This document shows positions 1 through 9,512 of a stretch of DNA of 64,000 bases, one piece after another. The stretch spans positions 1,116,001 to 1,180,000 of the forward strand of contig NZ_CP047025.1 of NCBI RefSeq assembly GCF_009796845.1, in the 5' to 3' direction. Origin of the DNA: Cobetia sp. L2A1 (lineage in GTDB: Bacteria; Pseudomonadota; Gammaproteobacteria; Pseudomonadales; Halomonadaceae). Below the pieces are notes generated by a model. That model searched no databases. It saw only the letters and a program-made list of their open reading frames with translations, and was not told where the DNA came from. Numbering within the stretch: the stretch's first letter is position 1; the number at the start of each line of letters is the position of its first letter. The position numbers were made by a program, and so were the translations under genes.

Positions 1-1
1 T

Positions 2-529
2 GTGACATTGACCCTGGCGGCCTTTCTCAATGTCGTCACCCACCTTGAGCAGCGCGACATCGCGGATGTCTATGATTCGCGTGTGCAGCAGCTGCAGGTG
101 CTCTATTACGGTTACAACATCGATTTTCGCCACCAGTTATGGCGTATTGATGGTGCTTCCGTATGTGAGAGTATCGGTAGAAGTGGCAGTCCTGGTGAGC
201 AGCGCAACTGCTCGCGTATGGCTAGTCGCTTGTTTGTCGAGACGTGCCATGCGTTGCAGCAGCGCGGTCGTGCGGCGCACATCGAGACGCGCACCATGTA
301 CTGCAAGGCGGCCGCCACCTACAAGCCGCTACGCGACCCTTACGCAGGTATGACGCCAGCACAGCGTGAGGCGCGCAAGTCGCTCGAGGCTGCCCAACAA
401 CGTGCCGAGCATGCCTGTAATCGTTATGTACTCGATGCATTGTCGTCGAACTCGCTTGAAGTGCTGCGCTTGCGACAGCGTTATTGTAATGAGAGCAATC
501 GGCTGTCATCTCGACTGGAGAAGCCATAA
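2..529 (+). CDS. Hypothetical protein, 5' end outside the window
   Basis: This reading frame is open from the first bases of the window, so the true start and any signal peptide may lie upstream; the GTG at position 2 is only the first possible codon seen. The visible 175 residues are rich in Arg, Gln and Ala and contain several spaced cysteines (in VCESIG, RNCSRM, ETCHAL, MYCKAA, HACNRY, RYCNES), which would suit a disulfide-bonded exported protein. I do not recognise the family. It is followed by a 122-bp gap and a membrane protein gene on the same strand. That it is a real gene rests on the long open frame and uniform codon use; the function is unknown. Confidence 0.6.
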   Translation: MTLTLAAFLNVVTHLEQRDIADVYDSRVQQLQVLYYGYNIDFRHQLWRIDGASVCESIGRSGSPGEQRNCSRMASRLFVETCHALQQRGRAAHIETRTMYCKAAATYKPLRDPYAGMTPAQREARKSLEAAQQRAEHACNRYVLDALSSNSLEVLRLRQRYCNESNRLSSRLEKP

Positions 530-651
530 AGGCGCAGGATAATTGCCAGTCGTGATTGCCAAGACGCGTGCGACAACCGTGGATATTCGTCATGTTGTCA
601 TAACATAGAGACCGGCCCGTCAAGGCTGGCAAAGGCAGGGAACGCAATCGA

Positions 652-1620
652 ATGAGTCTTTCACATACCTTACGTCGCCGGATGGGCGGATGTATCGCGG
701 TGGTGCTTGTGGTAGCAGGGATCGCTGCCTGGCTATATGCCGTCGATGAAGGACGTTGGGTCGGGCGCGCGACCACACGGCCAGAAACATTGAATCTGGA
801 GACGGTTGAGCAGGGCAATTTACCGGTCAATCAATTCGTCTCGCTACGCAATCACTGGGCAGTCTATCGTGAGCACGTCGCGACCTTCCGACTCGATGCC
901 ACGAGTGGTGAAGGACAGAAAATCGAGACGCTGTATTATCCGGTCATTTCTGACATGAACCCTTATTTGTTGGAGCTGGCGGGACTATCGCGTGCCTTTG
1001 GCGGTATCGATAACATTCCTGATGCTGAGTGGCCGCGTATCGAGAAGATGGGCGTGCTGATACGCACCGACTCTGTCGAGAGCCTTGAGAATGTGCCGCC
1101 GCTGATCGAGTTCCCGGACGGTTTGTTCGGCACGGTGTTACATGCCGAGACCGACCTGCCGGGGGATGAGCGTGAACTGCTGGCGCAGCGCTGGCCTGAG
1201 ATTGACCTGTCGCGGGTCGTCATCATCAATGCCGGCCATCGTCCGGGCAATGTCTGGTCGATGCTCGTTTATGGCGGGCTAGGCGTGGTCAGCTGGGGGC
1301 TGGCGATTCTGATCGCCTGGCGCTTATGGCGTACGCCGCGTTCTTCTGCGACATCACGGAGGCAAGGTGGGCAGGGGGCATTTCATGCTCAGCACGGCGA
1401 TAGTCTGTCAGCCAGCAGTCCCCTGGAGGCGGGCACACCCTTCACCAAGGCCAAGGGACAGGCGCCACGAGAGAGTAATGAACGCTCGCTTAGCTATGCT
1501 GAGGCACTCGGACGTTATGCTCCACAGCATGATGCGCCTTCCACTTCGCGGCTCTCTGATCTCAAGGCGGCAAAGGATACGGCACCGTCAACGGGTATTC
1601 GTCCACAGCGTGATGACTGA
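652..1620 (+). CDS. Hypothetical membrane protein with two transmembrane segments
   Basis: The 322-residue product has an N-terminal hydrophobic helix (about residues 12-31, GGCIAVVLVVAGIAAWLYAV) and a second one near residues 203-224 (WSMLVYGGLGVVSWGLAILIAW). The roughly 170 residues between them probably sit in the periplasm. The C-terminal 100 residues are Ser/Ala/Arg-rich, low in complexity and probably disordered in the cytoplasm. A GGGAA element about 10 bases before the ATG serves as ribosome binding site. No family or catalytic motif was recognised. The gene ends convergently with slt, and the two share the hairpin at 1675-1704. Its function is unknown. Confidence 0.65.
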   Translation: MSLSHTLRRRMGGCIAVVLVVAGIAAWLYAVDEGRWVGRATTRPETLNLETVEQGNLPVNQFVSLRNHWAVYREHVATFRLDATSGEGQKIETLYYPVISDMNPYLLELAGLSRAFGGIDNIPDAEWPRIEKMGVLIRTDSVESLENVPPLIEFPDGLFGTVLHAETDLPGDERELLAQRWPEIDLSRVVIINAGHRPGNVWSMLVYGGLGVVSWGLAILIAWRLWRTPRSSATSRRQGGQGAFHAQHGDSLSASSPLEAGTPFTKAKGQAPRESNERSLSYAEALGRYAPQHDAPSTSRLSDLKAAKDTAPSTGIRPQRDD

Positions 1621-1674
1621 TTCCTGACGTGGGCCATGGCGTGTCTCGTACCGGTACGTTGCAAGCCAGCACTG

Positions 1675-1704
1675 AAAACGCCAGCCCCTGGGGGCTGGCG
1701 TTTT
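1675..1704. terminator. Bidirectional hairpin terminator
   Basis: A perfect inverted repeat with the arms AAAACGCCAGCCC and GGGCTGGCGTTTT around a tetraloop lies between two convergent genes. The A-run on one side and T-run on the other let it act in both directions. Confidence 0.9.
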
Positions 1705-1738
1705 CATGTTGCCAGTAATGGTTGCTGACGCCAGTGAA

Positions 1739-3721
1739 TCAGCGACGGTCGACCAGTGCAGTGGTATAGCTCTGGTTGACTTCACGTTCACTGACGACCC
1801 TGACGCCTTCACTTGAGCCCTTGGCGAGGCTCTCGAAGATGACACGGTAAGCGAGTACCGCCTTGACGTACTCACGTGTTTCCTTGAAGGGGATACGCTC
1901 AACGAAGCGATCGTACTCACCCGGCGTATCGGCCAACCAGCGATCGACACGACCCGGGCCTGCGTTGTAGGCAGCAGCGGCTGCCAGGCGGTTGCCGGAG
2001 TAGCGATCCATCATCTCGCGAATGTAGGTGCTGCCGAGACGGATGTTGGTGTCTGGATCATTCAGTGCAGAATTGCTCGGTACCGACAGGCCCAGGTCAC
2101 GACTGACCTTGGCTGCCGTGCCCGGCATCAGCTGCATCAGGCCACGGGCGCCGACAGGTGAGGTTGCCGTCGGATTGAAGGCGCTTTCGCGACGCGCCAG
2201 CGCCATCAGCATCCACGGGTCGACGCCAGCATTGGCACCGTAACGCTGAAAGTCCTGCTGCCAGGCGGGCGGGAAGCGCCAGGACAGGCCGTCCCACAGC
2301 TTGCCGCGAATGGTTGTAAATACACTCAGGTCGTACCACTGCTGCTTGAGCGCGTAAGCGGCCAGACGGCGTGCTCCTGCGTCATCGGCCTGGGCGGCAG
2401 CATTGAACCACTCAGAGCGAGCCAGTCCGATCTCGTTGATGTTCATCAGCGCTTTCACGCGTTTCACCACCGGAAGTTCGCCGACATCGGCCATCTCGGC
2501 ATCGGAGAAGACCTGGTCATCACGGTTCAGGGCATACGCCTTGCCAATACGATCAGCGGCGAGGAATCCGAAGAAATTGCGCTCACCTGCTGCACGCGTC
2601 CAGGCTGCTTGTGCCTCTTGCTGATTACCGAGACTGGCGTCAGCACGGCCCAGCCAGTACTGGTAGCGCGCTTCGCCGCTGAAGCGATCCGGCATCTTCA
2701 GCACCCATTCATGCACGTCTGACCAGTTGCCTTCACGTACCGCATTACGCATGCGCAGGTCGAACAGCTCCTCGTCGTCGAGTACCGGCAGGCGGGCATC
2801 TACCCAGCCGCGGTTGTTGGGTACATCACGTACCAGCGAGTAGAAGGCCAGATCACGCTCGACTTCATGACGCTGCTCATCCGTCATCGGCATATGCGGA
2901 TTGATCTTGCGCCATGCTTCCAGCGCGGCTTCGGTATCAGCGCGAGTAAAGCCATGCATGGCCGCCACACCCAGGCTTGCAAAGGCATGTCCGCCATGTC
3001 CAAGGTTGGTCGGGATGCGCGTGATGGCCGAGAAGTTGCCCTCGAGTTGCTCGCGTGCAGAGATGGCCTGTTGCCAGTTACTGGAAAGCTGGCGTTCCAG
3101 ATAGCTGGTCATACTGCCTTGGCCGGCTGCCCAGGCGAGCATGGCGCGCTCCCAGATGGCCTGGTCATCAATCACGCCACGATCGCGCAGGGCAGAGAAC
3201 AGTGAGTCACAGGCCGAGTCCTGAGAGCCTGAGACATGCCAGAGCTCCAGGCCGCCACGGGACGCACTGGCGAAGTCATGCGATAACTGAGCCGTGTAGT
3301 AATAACATTGGCGAGTGGCACCGGAGGGTATGCCATCACTGACTTCGAGCAATGACTCATGACGACCGGTACGCCCATAGGCGGAGATGGCCTGACCACG
3401 CATCCACTCCGCCAGTGGTGAATCGGCGTGACGCTCGATGAAGGACAGCACTTCAGAGGCTGTCACATTGGGCAGGCGTGCCTTGAGCTGGTGATACTCG
3501 ATATAGCCTTCCAGTACATGACCATTGACGGCGGTCTGCTGGATGTCGTCGAAGCGTTTGGCACGCGCATCATTGAAGGCGGAGCGGAAGCTCTGGTCGC
3601 TTGGAGTGGCTGCCTGCAGCGGCAGGCTCAACCCTAGCAGTAAGCCAAGGCCGGTCAAGTGACGCAGCGTAGCAAGGCGGCGTAATCCACGTATGCCGCG
3701 GCCGGTATGGGAAGAAAGCAT
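1739..3721 (-). CDS. slt: Soluble lytic murein transglycosylase (Slt70 type)
   Basis: This periplasmic enzyme cleaves the MurNAc-GlcNAc bond of peptidoglycan, forming 1,6-anhydro-MurNAc ends. From the ATG at 3721 the product has 660 residues, close to the family's usual 640-650. An AGGTGA box lies 8 bases upstream, and a signal peptide follows (basic start, then LTGLGLLLGLSLPLQA before ATPSD). A long alpha-helical superhelix occupies the middle. The C-terminal catalytic domain carries RRESAFNP with the presumed catalytic Glu near residue 512, then GARGLMQLMPGTA and AAAYNAGPGRV. The frame stays open 165 bases further upstream, but that extension lacks a signal sequence at its start. It is a monocistronic gene, convergent with its neighbour. 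Confidence 0.93.
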   Translation of the reverse strand: MLSSHTGRGIRGLRRLATLRHLTGLGLLLGLSLPLQAATPSDQSFRSAFNDARAKRFDDIQQTAVNGHVLEGYIEYHQLKARLPNVTASEVLSFIERHADSPLAEWMRGQAISAYGRTGRHESLLEVSDGIPSGATRQCYYYTAQLSHDFASASRGGLELWHVSGSQDSACDSLFSALRDRGVIDDQAIWERAMLAWAAGQGSMTSYLERQLSSNWQQAISAREQLEGNFSAITRIPTNLGHGGHAFASLGVAAMHGFTRADTEAALEAWRKINPHMPMTDEQRHEVERDLAFYSLVRDVPNNRGWVDARLPVLDDEELFDLRMRNAVREGNWSDVHEWVLKMPDRFSGEARYQYWLGRADASLGNQQEAQAAWTRAAGERNFFGFLAADRIGKAYALNRDDQVFSDAEMADVGELPVVKRVKALMNINEIGLARSEWFNAAAQADDAGARRLAAYALKQQWYDLSVFTTIRGKLWDGLSWRFPPAWQQDFQRYGANAGVDPWMLMALARRESAFNPTATSPVGARGLMQLMPGTAAKVSRDLGLSVPSNSALNDPDTNIRLGSTYIREMMDRYSGNRLAAAAAYNAGPGRVDRWLADTPGEYDRFVERIPFKETREYVKAVLAYRVIFESLAKGSSEGVRVVSEREVNQSYTTALVDRR

Positions 3722-3949
3722 GGCTGGTGTCACCTGTAGACTCCTGCGACTGTCGGTAATGGGGCGGAATGCCATTGCGACCTTGTGGTAGCGACCTGGT
3801 GCCCCGATTCTCAGTATCTGGGGTTGCCGATTCAGCACCCACTGACGTGCATCGTGGCAGCCGATGGCGCTGAATAACAGTACCATCTGATACTGGCCCC
3901 AAGATGCCGTGAAACGTAAATGCTGTAAAAAGTACGAGGAGTCTCCCGT

Positions 3950-4267
3950 ATGGGCAAGGCGTTATGGTTGACGCGACTGTTTGGACGTCGCCGTATTCTG
4001 GGCAAGGCAGGCGCAGCACTGCGTACGTTAGGACCACTGATTCGCGATGTGGTTTCTGGCTGCTATCGCCCGGTGCCGTGGAAAGCGCTGGGTCTGGCGG
4101 CGGGGGCATTTGTCTATCTGATATCGCCGCTGGATCTGATCCCTGATGTACTGGTGGGTCTTGGACTGCTGGATGATCTCGTGATCGTGACCTGGTTGCT
4201 CGGCAAGCTGGATGATGCACTGGAAGATTATCGCTGCTGGCGGGGCGAAGCGTCGCCGAAGGAATGA
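3950..4267 (+). CDS. DUF1232 (YkvA family) small membrane-associated protein
   Basis: The 105-residue protein has the DUF1232 signature YLISPLDLIPDVLVGLGLLDD around residues 56-76, preceded by a basic N-terminus and a hydrophobic stretch. A GAGGAG ribosome binding site lies about 9 bases before the ATG. Family members are small, widely conserved proteins of unknown biochemical role, likely associated with the inner membrane. The gene is transcribed away from slt and followed by an unrelated membrane protein gene after about 170 bp. Confidence 0.85.
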   Translation: MGKALWLTRLFGRRRILGKAGAALRTLGPLIRDVVSGCYRPVPWKALGLAAGAFVYLISPLDLIPDVLVGLGLLDDLVIVTWLLGKLDDALEDYRCWRGEASPKE

Positions 4268-4435
4268 TCATCTTGCTGATACACCATGTTGTCTAGTGCT
4301 ATCCATTCGCCGCATGGCCGTGCGCAATGAGTCTGGTCTATGCTCGGCCTGATATATCAAACGGAAGTTTGAAACATTGCGAGTGAGGTGCCTGCACCTG
4401 CTTGTCTGTTCTTCATGACCCCCAAGGAGCCTGTG

Positions 4436-4822
4436 ATGCTCATCTATGCCTGTCTGGTGTTTGCTGCGTTGATGCTGGTGTTCACCAAGATGCCGGTGGT
4501 TTGGGCGCAGCAGCGTGCTGGTGGATATGACAATCATGACCCGCGCGCTCAGCAACGTACGCTCGAGGGGATTGGCGCCAGGGCACTTGCGGCACATCAC
4601 AACAGTATTGAAGCGTTCCCGGTCTTTGCCACCGGTGTGCTGGTCAGCATCATCGTCGCCCCTGGTGCCCCGCTTGCGACCACGCTTGCGGTGATATTCG
4701 TACTCGCACGCTTGGGTTACTGGGCCTGTTATCTGGCCAATATTGCCCTATTGCGCTCACTGCTGTGGGGTGTCGGCTTCATCGTGTCGATCATGTTGAT
4801 GGCCATGCCATTATGGATGTGA
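4436..4822 (+). CDS. MAPEG family membrane protein
   Basis: The 128-residue protein has four predicted transmembrane helices and the MAPEG pattern, including AQQRTLEGIGARALAAHHNSIEAFPVF after the first helix and a C-terminal ARLGYWACYLANIALLRSLLW segment. MAPEG proteins are microsomal glutathione transferase-like; bacterial members have mostly unassigned substrates. I chose the ATG at 4436 because AAGGAG (4424-4429) precedes it at good spacing, although the frame is open further upstream to 4388. Its stop overlaps the start of the thioesterase gene by 10 bases, so the two are probably co-translated. Confidence 0.85.
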   Translation: MLIYACLVFAALMLVFTKMPVVWAQQRAGGYDNHDPRAQQRTLEGIGARALAAHHNSIEAFPVFATGVLVSIIVAPGAPLATTLAVIFVLARLGYWACYLANIALLRSLLWGVGFIVSIMLMAMPLWM

Positions 4823-5988
4823 GCACTACATCACTGGCAGAGGCCACGGACAGTCACCAGAGCCTGTTGACGCTGGCCGTCAATCTACATGACGTACCGT
4901 GTGCTGGTGGGGAGCTGGAGGACGCGGCATGGCAGCATGCGCTATCACGTTTTGTCGATTTCATTCCGCATACTCAGCGGCTGGGAGTCACGGTAGAGGC
5001 AGTCCGGGCTCCCGCGGTGCGTATGCAGCTTCCATGGCAGTCCGCGTTGATCGGCGACCCGCATCGGCGGTTGGTGCATGGCGGTGTGCTGACGATGTTT
5101 GCCGACACCCTGTGTGGTGGCGCGGTACTCACTGGATTGCCGATGCCGGAAGTCTGTCCGACGCTGGATCTGCGCCTTGATCATTATCGCCCCGGAATAG
5201 AAGGGCTACCGTTGTATGGAGAGGCGCGAGTGCTGCGGGTGACCGAGTCGATGGTGTTTACCGAGGCGCAGATCTGGCAGCAGCCAGGCCGACTTCTGTG
5301 TCGCGCCATTGGTAACTTCGTTCGACTGGGGGAGCGCAATACCCCTTCCGGCTTTGTCGAGGCGTTGCTGGCGGCGGCCAGGACGTCTGCTGCGGCATCC
5401 TCCTCGACGGCTCCGACTAGTAATGCGACACATGCTCCATCAGGCGAGATAGTGGTGAATACCTCGGATATTGAGCAGAACGCACGTGGATTGCTCAGTG
5501 CACGTCGCTTTGTCGAAGAACAGCGGACACATGCCCAGCTGGCAGCTTTACTGGCGAGCCTGCCGTATGCCAAGGCGATTGGCCTTGGGCTGTGTGCGCT
5601 CGAAGAGCCACCGACTGCAGAGACCGAGCTACTACCGGATCACGCGGTCCGCTACGAGATGGCCGCCATGCCGGATAATATCGGCAATCCGCTGCTACCC
5701 GCCGTACATGGTGGTGTCCTGGCCGCGGCGATGGAAACGGCGGCCACACTTGAGGTGCTCAGGCGCTATAGCGATGCCGGTCAAGAGGCGCGGCTGCCCA
5801 AGCTGATCGACTTCTCCATTGATTATCTGGCGACTGCGCGGGGCGATAGCACGACACGGATCGAATGTGAGGTGATTCGGGCAGGGCGGCGTATGGTCAA
5901 CGTGCGTGCCAGCGCCTGGCAGCGGTCACTCGGGCGGCTGGTGGCCAGTGCCCGCATGCATTTTGTGCTGGAGACATTGGAGGGTTGA
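4813..5988 (+). CDS. Tandem hotdog-fold (PaaI-like) thioesterase, double domain
   Basis: The 391-residue product contains two hotdog thioesterase domains. Each has the typical HGGV motif: HGGVLTMFADTLCGGAV in the N-terminal half and HGGVLAAAMETAATLEV in the C-terminal half. Such proteins hydrolyse acyl-CoA thioesters; the acyl group here cannot be told. An Ala/Ser/Thr-rich linker of about 40 residues separates the halves. The start ATG at 4813 lies inside the end of the MAPEG gene (10-bp overlap), which suggests translational coupling. It may be an internal duplication or a fusion of two single-domain genes; the domains have clearly diverged. Confidence 0.82.
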   Translation: MDVSTTSLAEATDSHQSLLTLAVNLHDVPCAGGELEDAAWQHALSRFVDFIPHTQRLGVTVEAVRAPAVRMQLPWQSALIGDPHRRLVHGGVLTMFADTLCGGAVLTGLPMPEVCPTLDLRLDHYRPGIEGLPLYGEARVLRVTESMVFTEAQIWQQPGRLLCRAIGNFVRLGERNTPSGFVEALLAAARTSAAASSSTAPTSNATHAPSGEIVVNTSDIEQNARGLLSARRFVEEQRTHAQLAALLASLPYAKAIGLGLCALEEPPTAETELLPDHAVRYEMAAMPDNIGNPLLPAVHGGVLAAAMETAATLEVLRRYSDAGQEARLPKLIDFSIDYLATARGDSTTRIECEVIRAGRRMVNVRASAWQRSLGRLVASARMHFVLETLEG

Positions 5989-6135
5989 TGCGTTGTGATC
6001 AGCTGGATTTTTGATCTGATGGCTGATTCGATGACTCGTCAGGCGATTGATAGGATCGTAGGTATTCATCAGGCACTCCTTGGTTGCGACAGCGCCTCGG
6101 GGTGCCTTTTCATTTGTCGTTAGCCATCGCTAGTG

Positions 6136-6164
6136 CCTTGAAATCGCTCACCCTTGCCCCATAT
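6136..6164 (+). promoter_or_regulatory. Sigma-32 heat-shock promoter of htpG
   Basis: The sequence CCTTGAAA (6136-6143), a 13-base spacer and CCCCATAT (6157-6164) match the RpoH consensus CTTGAAA-N11-16-CCCCATNT almost exactly. It lies 136 bp before the htpG start in an otherwise featureless 311-bp gap. Confidence 0.92.
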
Positions 6165-6299
6165 CTGGTTCACGAGTGCTCTGGAACGACCTGTCGCCGA
6201 TAAAGGCGGGCGACCACGAGCCGATTTTTCCTGCCGCAGCTGCCACATTGACTGCTGCGGGTATCCACATCAGGCATCCACCACGAGGGGTCCCTTGCA

Positions 6300-8183
6300 A
6301 TGACGACCGCAACGCATACTGAAACACACGGTTTCCAAGCCGAAGTGAAGCAGCTGCTTCACCTGATGATTCACTCCCTGTATTCCAATCGCGAAATCTT
6401 CCTGCGCGAGCTGGTCTCCAATGCTGCCGATGCCTGCGACAAGCTGCGCTATCAGGCACTGGACAACGATGCCCTCTATGGCAACGACAGCGAGCTGCGC
6501 ATCGAGATCGAACATGATGCCGAAGCGAAGACCGTTACGCTGCGTGATAACGGCATCGGCATGAGTCGTGACGACGTGATTGCCAATCTGGGTACCATCG
6601 CACGCTCCGGCACTGCCGAGTTCATGAAGAGCATGTCCGGTGATCAACAGAAAGACTCACGTCTGATTGGTCAGTTCGGGGTCGGCTTCTATTCTGGCTT
6701 CATCGTCGCGGATGAGATTACCGTGCGCACCCGTCGTGCTGATCTTGAAGCTGATCAAGGCGTCGAGTGGACCTCACGTGGTGAAGGTGAGTTCAGCGTC
6801 GCCGACATCGAGCGCGCCGCGCGTGGTACTGAAATCGTGCTGCACCTCAAGGACGATGCCGTCGAATTCGCTGATGACCACCGTCTGCGCAGCCTGATCA
6901 CCAAGTACTCTGATCACATCGAACTACCGGTACGTATGCCGCGTGTCGAGAAAGATGATGAAGGTAACGAGCAGGTTCATTGGGAAACCGCCAACTCCGC
7001 GACGGCGCTATGGGTGCGCTCAAAGTCCGAGGTCAGCGATGAGGAGTACAAGAACTTCTACAAGCATGTGTCTCACGACTTCTCTGATCCGCTGAGCTGG
7101 AGTCACAACAAGGTCGAGGGCAAGCTTGAGTACACCAGCCTGCTGTTCGTGCCGGGTCGTGCGCCGTTTGACCTCTATCAGCGTGAAGCTGCACGCGGAC
7201 TCAAGCTTTACGTACAGCGCGTCTTCATCATGGACGATGCCGAACAGTTCCTGCCGCTGTACCTGCGTTTCATCAAGGGCGTGCTGGATACCAATGACCT
7301 GTCGTTGAACGTCTCGCGTGAGCTGCTGCAGCAAGACCCGCAGGTCGACAAGCTCAAGTCGGCGCTGACCAAGCGTGGTCTGGACATGCTCAAGAAGCTG
7401 GCCAAGGACCCGGAGCAGTACCAGACCTTCTGGAATCAGTTCGGCTCCGTGATCAAGGAAGGCCCGGCAGAAGACTTCGCCAATCGTGAAAAGATTGCCG
7501 AGCTGCTGCGCTTCTCCAGCACGCTCACTGACAGCGCCACGCAGGACCAGTCACTGGCCCAGTACGTGGAGCGCATGAAGGAAGGCCAGAGCAAGATCTA
7601 CTATCTGGTCGCTGATAGCTTCAATGCCGCCAAGTCCAGCCCGCATCTCGAAATCTTCCGCAAGAAAGGCCTCGAAGTGCTACTGCTGACTGATCGCATC
7701 GACGAGTGGCTGATGAGCCACCTGACCGAATTCGATGGCAAATCCTTCGCAGATGTCGCCAAGGGTGATCTCGATCTCGGCGACGTCGAGAACGAAGAAG
7801 AGAAGAAGGCACAGGAAGAGACCGCCAAGTCCAAGGAAGCATTGGTCAAGCGCGTCAAGGAAGCACTGGCCGAGAGCGTTCAGGAAGTGCGCATCACTCA
7901 TCGTCTGACGGATTCTCCGGCCTGTGTCGTGCTGCCGGAGCATGAAATGGGCTACCAGATGCGCAAGATGATGGAAGCGGCGGGCCAGCCGCTGCCGGAA
8001 GTGAAGCCGATTCTTGAGCTGAATCCGGAGCACGCGCTATTTGGTCGCCTGGAAGGTGGTGAAGGTGATTACTTCACTGATTTGGCCCATGTGCTGTTGG
8101 ATCAGGCCATCATCGCTGAAGGTGGCGCGCTGGAAGATCCGGCCGCCTACGTGCGTCGTCTGAATGGCATGCTCAGCGCGTAA
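6300..8183 (+). CDS. htpG: Molecular chaperone HtpG (Hsp90)
   Basis: This 627-residue ATP-dependent chaperone is the bacterial Hsp90 and acts as a dimer in the cytoplasm. The N-terminal GHKL ATPase domain shows [21 protein letters not shown] and [15 protein letters not shown]. The middle domain follows with [24 protein letters not shown], and the C-terminal dimerisation domain ends near residue 627. Length fits E. coli HtpG (624). A GAGGGG ribosome binding site lies 9 bases before the ATG. The gene stands alone, driven by a sigma-32 promoter and closed by a hairpin terminator. Confidence 0.98.
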   Translation: MTTATHTETHGFQAEVKQLLHLMIHSLYSNREIFLRELVSNAADACDKLRYQALDNDALYGNDSELRIEIEHDAEAKTVTLRDNGIGMSRDDVIANLGTIARSGTAEFMKSMSGDQQKDSRLIGQFGVGFYSGFIVADEITVRTRRADLEADQGVEWTSRGEGEFSVADIERAARGTEIVLHLKDDAVEFADDHRLRSLITKYSDHIELPVRMPRVEKDDEGNEQVHWETANSATALWVRSKSEVSDEEYKNFYKHVSHDFSDPLSWSHNKVEGKLEYTSLLFVPGRAPFDLYQREAARGLKLYVQRVFIMDDAEQFLPLYLRFIKGVLDTNDLSLNVSRELLQQDPQVDKLKSALTKRGLDMLKKLAKDPEQYQTFWNQFGSVIKEGPAEDFANREKIAELLRFSSTLTDSATQDQSLAQYVERMKEGQSKIYYLVADSFNAAKSSPHLEIFRKKGLEVLLLTDRIDEWLMSHLTEFDGKSFADVAKGDLDLGDVENEEEKKAQEETAKSKEALVKRVKEALAESVQEVRITHRLTDSPACVVLPEHEMGYQMRKMMEAAGQPLPEVKPILELNPEHALFGRLEGGEGDYFTDLAHVLLDQAIIAEGGALEDPAAYVRRLNGMLSA

Positions 8184-8231
8184 TACTGCGCCTGGATAGT
8201 CATCATCGAATGCTCCATCGTGTTGATGGAA

Positions 8232-8266
8232 TAACGCCCTCGCAGCTTCGGCTGCGGGGGCGTTTT
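8232..8266 (+). terminator. Rho-independent terminator of htpG
   Basis: The arms AACGCCCTCGCAGC and GCTGCGGGGGCGTT surround a stable TTCG tetraloop and are followed by a short T-run. The remaining sequence up to 8486 shows no gene or other clear element. Confidence 0.9.
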
Positions 8267-8486
8267 GCTGTCGAGTGTCGTGATCCTCTGTCATCAGGTC
8301 GGTATTTGACGACATTGTTTGGCGTATTTTTTCACGATTCATGAGCAGAACAGGCTTCTCCGCAACGCTTTTTTGAGGTTTCATGCAGCACTCATCACTA
8401 CGTTGATGGACTGACAGGTATCTCTTCCTTGAGTCTGACGTTTCGGGCGGCGTCTTGAGCCCTCATTCTGACTGCGAGCGCAGCGT

Positions 8487-9410
8487 ATGACATATCTTCA
8501 CTCCTTGTCGCAGCCGATGATGTTGAGGCCGATAATGGCGCTGGCGGCAGGGCAGCGGTTGATGTTGGGTCGATTGGCTTGTGCGCTGAAGCGATTGGGC
8601 GCGCGTGGCTGGCAGGGGCCGCTGACGATACTGTGCATCATGCTCGTGATCGCCGTCAGCATGGGGTCTGCTGCCCAGGCCGCCCGTCTTGATGACGAGC
8701 TGGTAGCCAGAGACAACACTCAGCAGATGCCGGACTTGCGCTCGCTAGCCGCAGGAACGCCACGCAAGGTGGCGTTCTTTGAGCTGATGATTCCACTGGT
8801 GGTTGCCGAAAATCAGCGTCTGATCGAGCAGCGCGATTGGTTGCTTGCAATGCGCAAGCGCGCCGGAGACGGTGGGCGGGATTATAGTGAGCGTGAGCAG
8901 GAGCGCCTCAACGGGCTATGCGAGCAGGCCAGCCTCCCGTGCGATGTGACGCGCGAGGATATTGGCGTCAGCTGGAATCGTCTGCTGCTGCGTATCGATA
9001 CGTTGCCGTTGGACATGGTGCTGGTGCAGGCGATCGAGGAATCTGGCTGGGGCACCTCGGGGCATGCGCGTGATGCCAACAATCTGTTTGGGATGCGCTG
9101 TTTCAGGCGCGGATGCGGCATCGGGCCGGCAGGGCGCGAATACCGACGCTTTGAAAGCCTGGAGGCGGGAGTGGCCGCCTATTTCAGCAATCTCAATGCG
9201 CAGCGCAGCTACGCTGAACTACGCGAGATGCGGGGTCGTCTGCGCAATGCCGGCCAGCCCGTGCGCGCAGAAGAGCTGATTCCGACGCTCTCCGCCTATT
9301 CGACTCGCGGCAACGCCTATTTCACCACCCTTTATGACCTGTTGCGCTGGAATCGCGGCCTGATGCGTACCGTGCGTGAGCGACTCGCCGCCAATGGTGC
9401 TCTGTCGTAA
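8487..9410 (+). CDS. Glucosaminidase domain protein (Bax-like)
   Basis: The 307-residue protein carries a C-terminal glucosaminidase (PF01832) domain, seen in LDMVLVQAIEESGWGTSGHARDANNLFGMRCF and YRRFESLEAGVAAYFSNLN. The likely catalytic Glu is in AIEESGWG. This is the arrangement of E. coli Bax, a putative peptidoglycan hydrolase. An N-terminal hydrophobic segment (LTILCIMLVIAVSMGSAAQAA, residues about 50-70) is a signal anchor or signal peptide, preceded by an unusually long basic N-terminal extension. The true start may therefore be one of the internal ATGs; no strong ribosome binding site precedes 8487. It probably acts in the periplasm on the cell wall. Confidence 0.82.
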   Translation: MTYLHSLSQPMMLRPIMALAAGQRLMLGRLACALKRLGARGWQGPLTILCIMLVIAVSMGSAAQAARLDDELVARDNTQQMPDLRSLAAGTPRKVAFFELMIPLVVAENQRLIEQRDWLLAMRKRAGDGGRDYSEREQERLNGLCEQASLPCDVTREDIGVSWNRLLLRIDTLPLDMVLVQAIEESGWGTSGHARDANNLFGMRCFRRGCGIGPAGREYRRFESLEAGVAAYFSNLNAQRSYAELREMRGRLRNAGQPVRAEELIPTLSAYSTRGNAYFTTLYDLLRWNRGLMRTVRERLAANGALS

Positions 9411-9512
9411 GCCGCCTGTTCGCCTGGCACGTGGCTCGCACGTGGCTCGTTGTCGCGCATTTCGGCGATGGCGGGCCTTGCCCCCTGGCCTAACAGGGGC
9501 GATCATGCCGTC

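Noticed and set aside
222..830. Minus-strand open frame across the first gene and its downstream gap
   Set aside because: It has no ribosome binding site and no recognisable protein features, and overlaps a better-supported plus-strand gene.
4765..4812. Upstream start of the thioesterase inside the MAPEG gene
   Set aside because: The leader would be a frame-shadow of the MAPEG coding sequence; the ATG at 4813 fits the usual coupled overlap.
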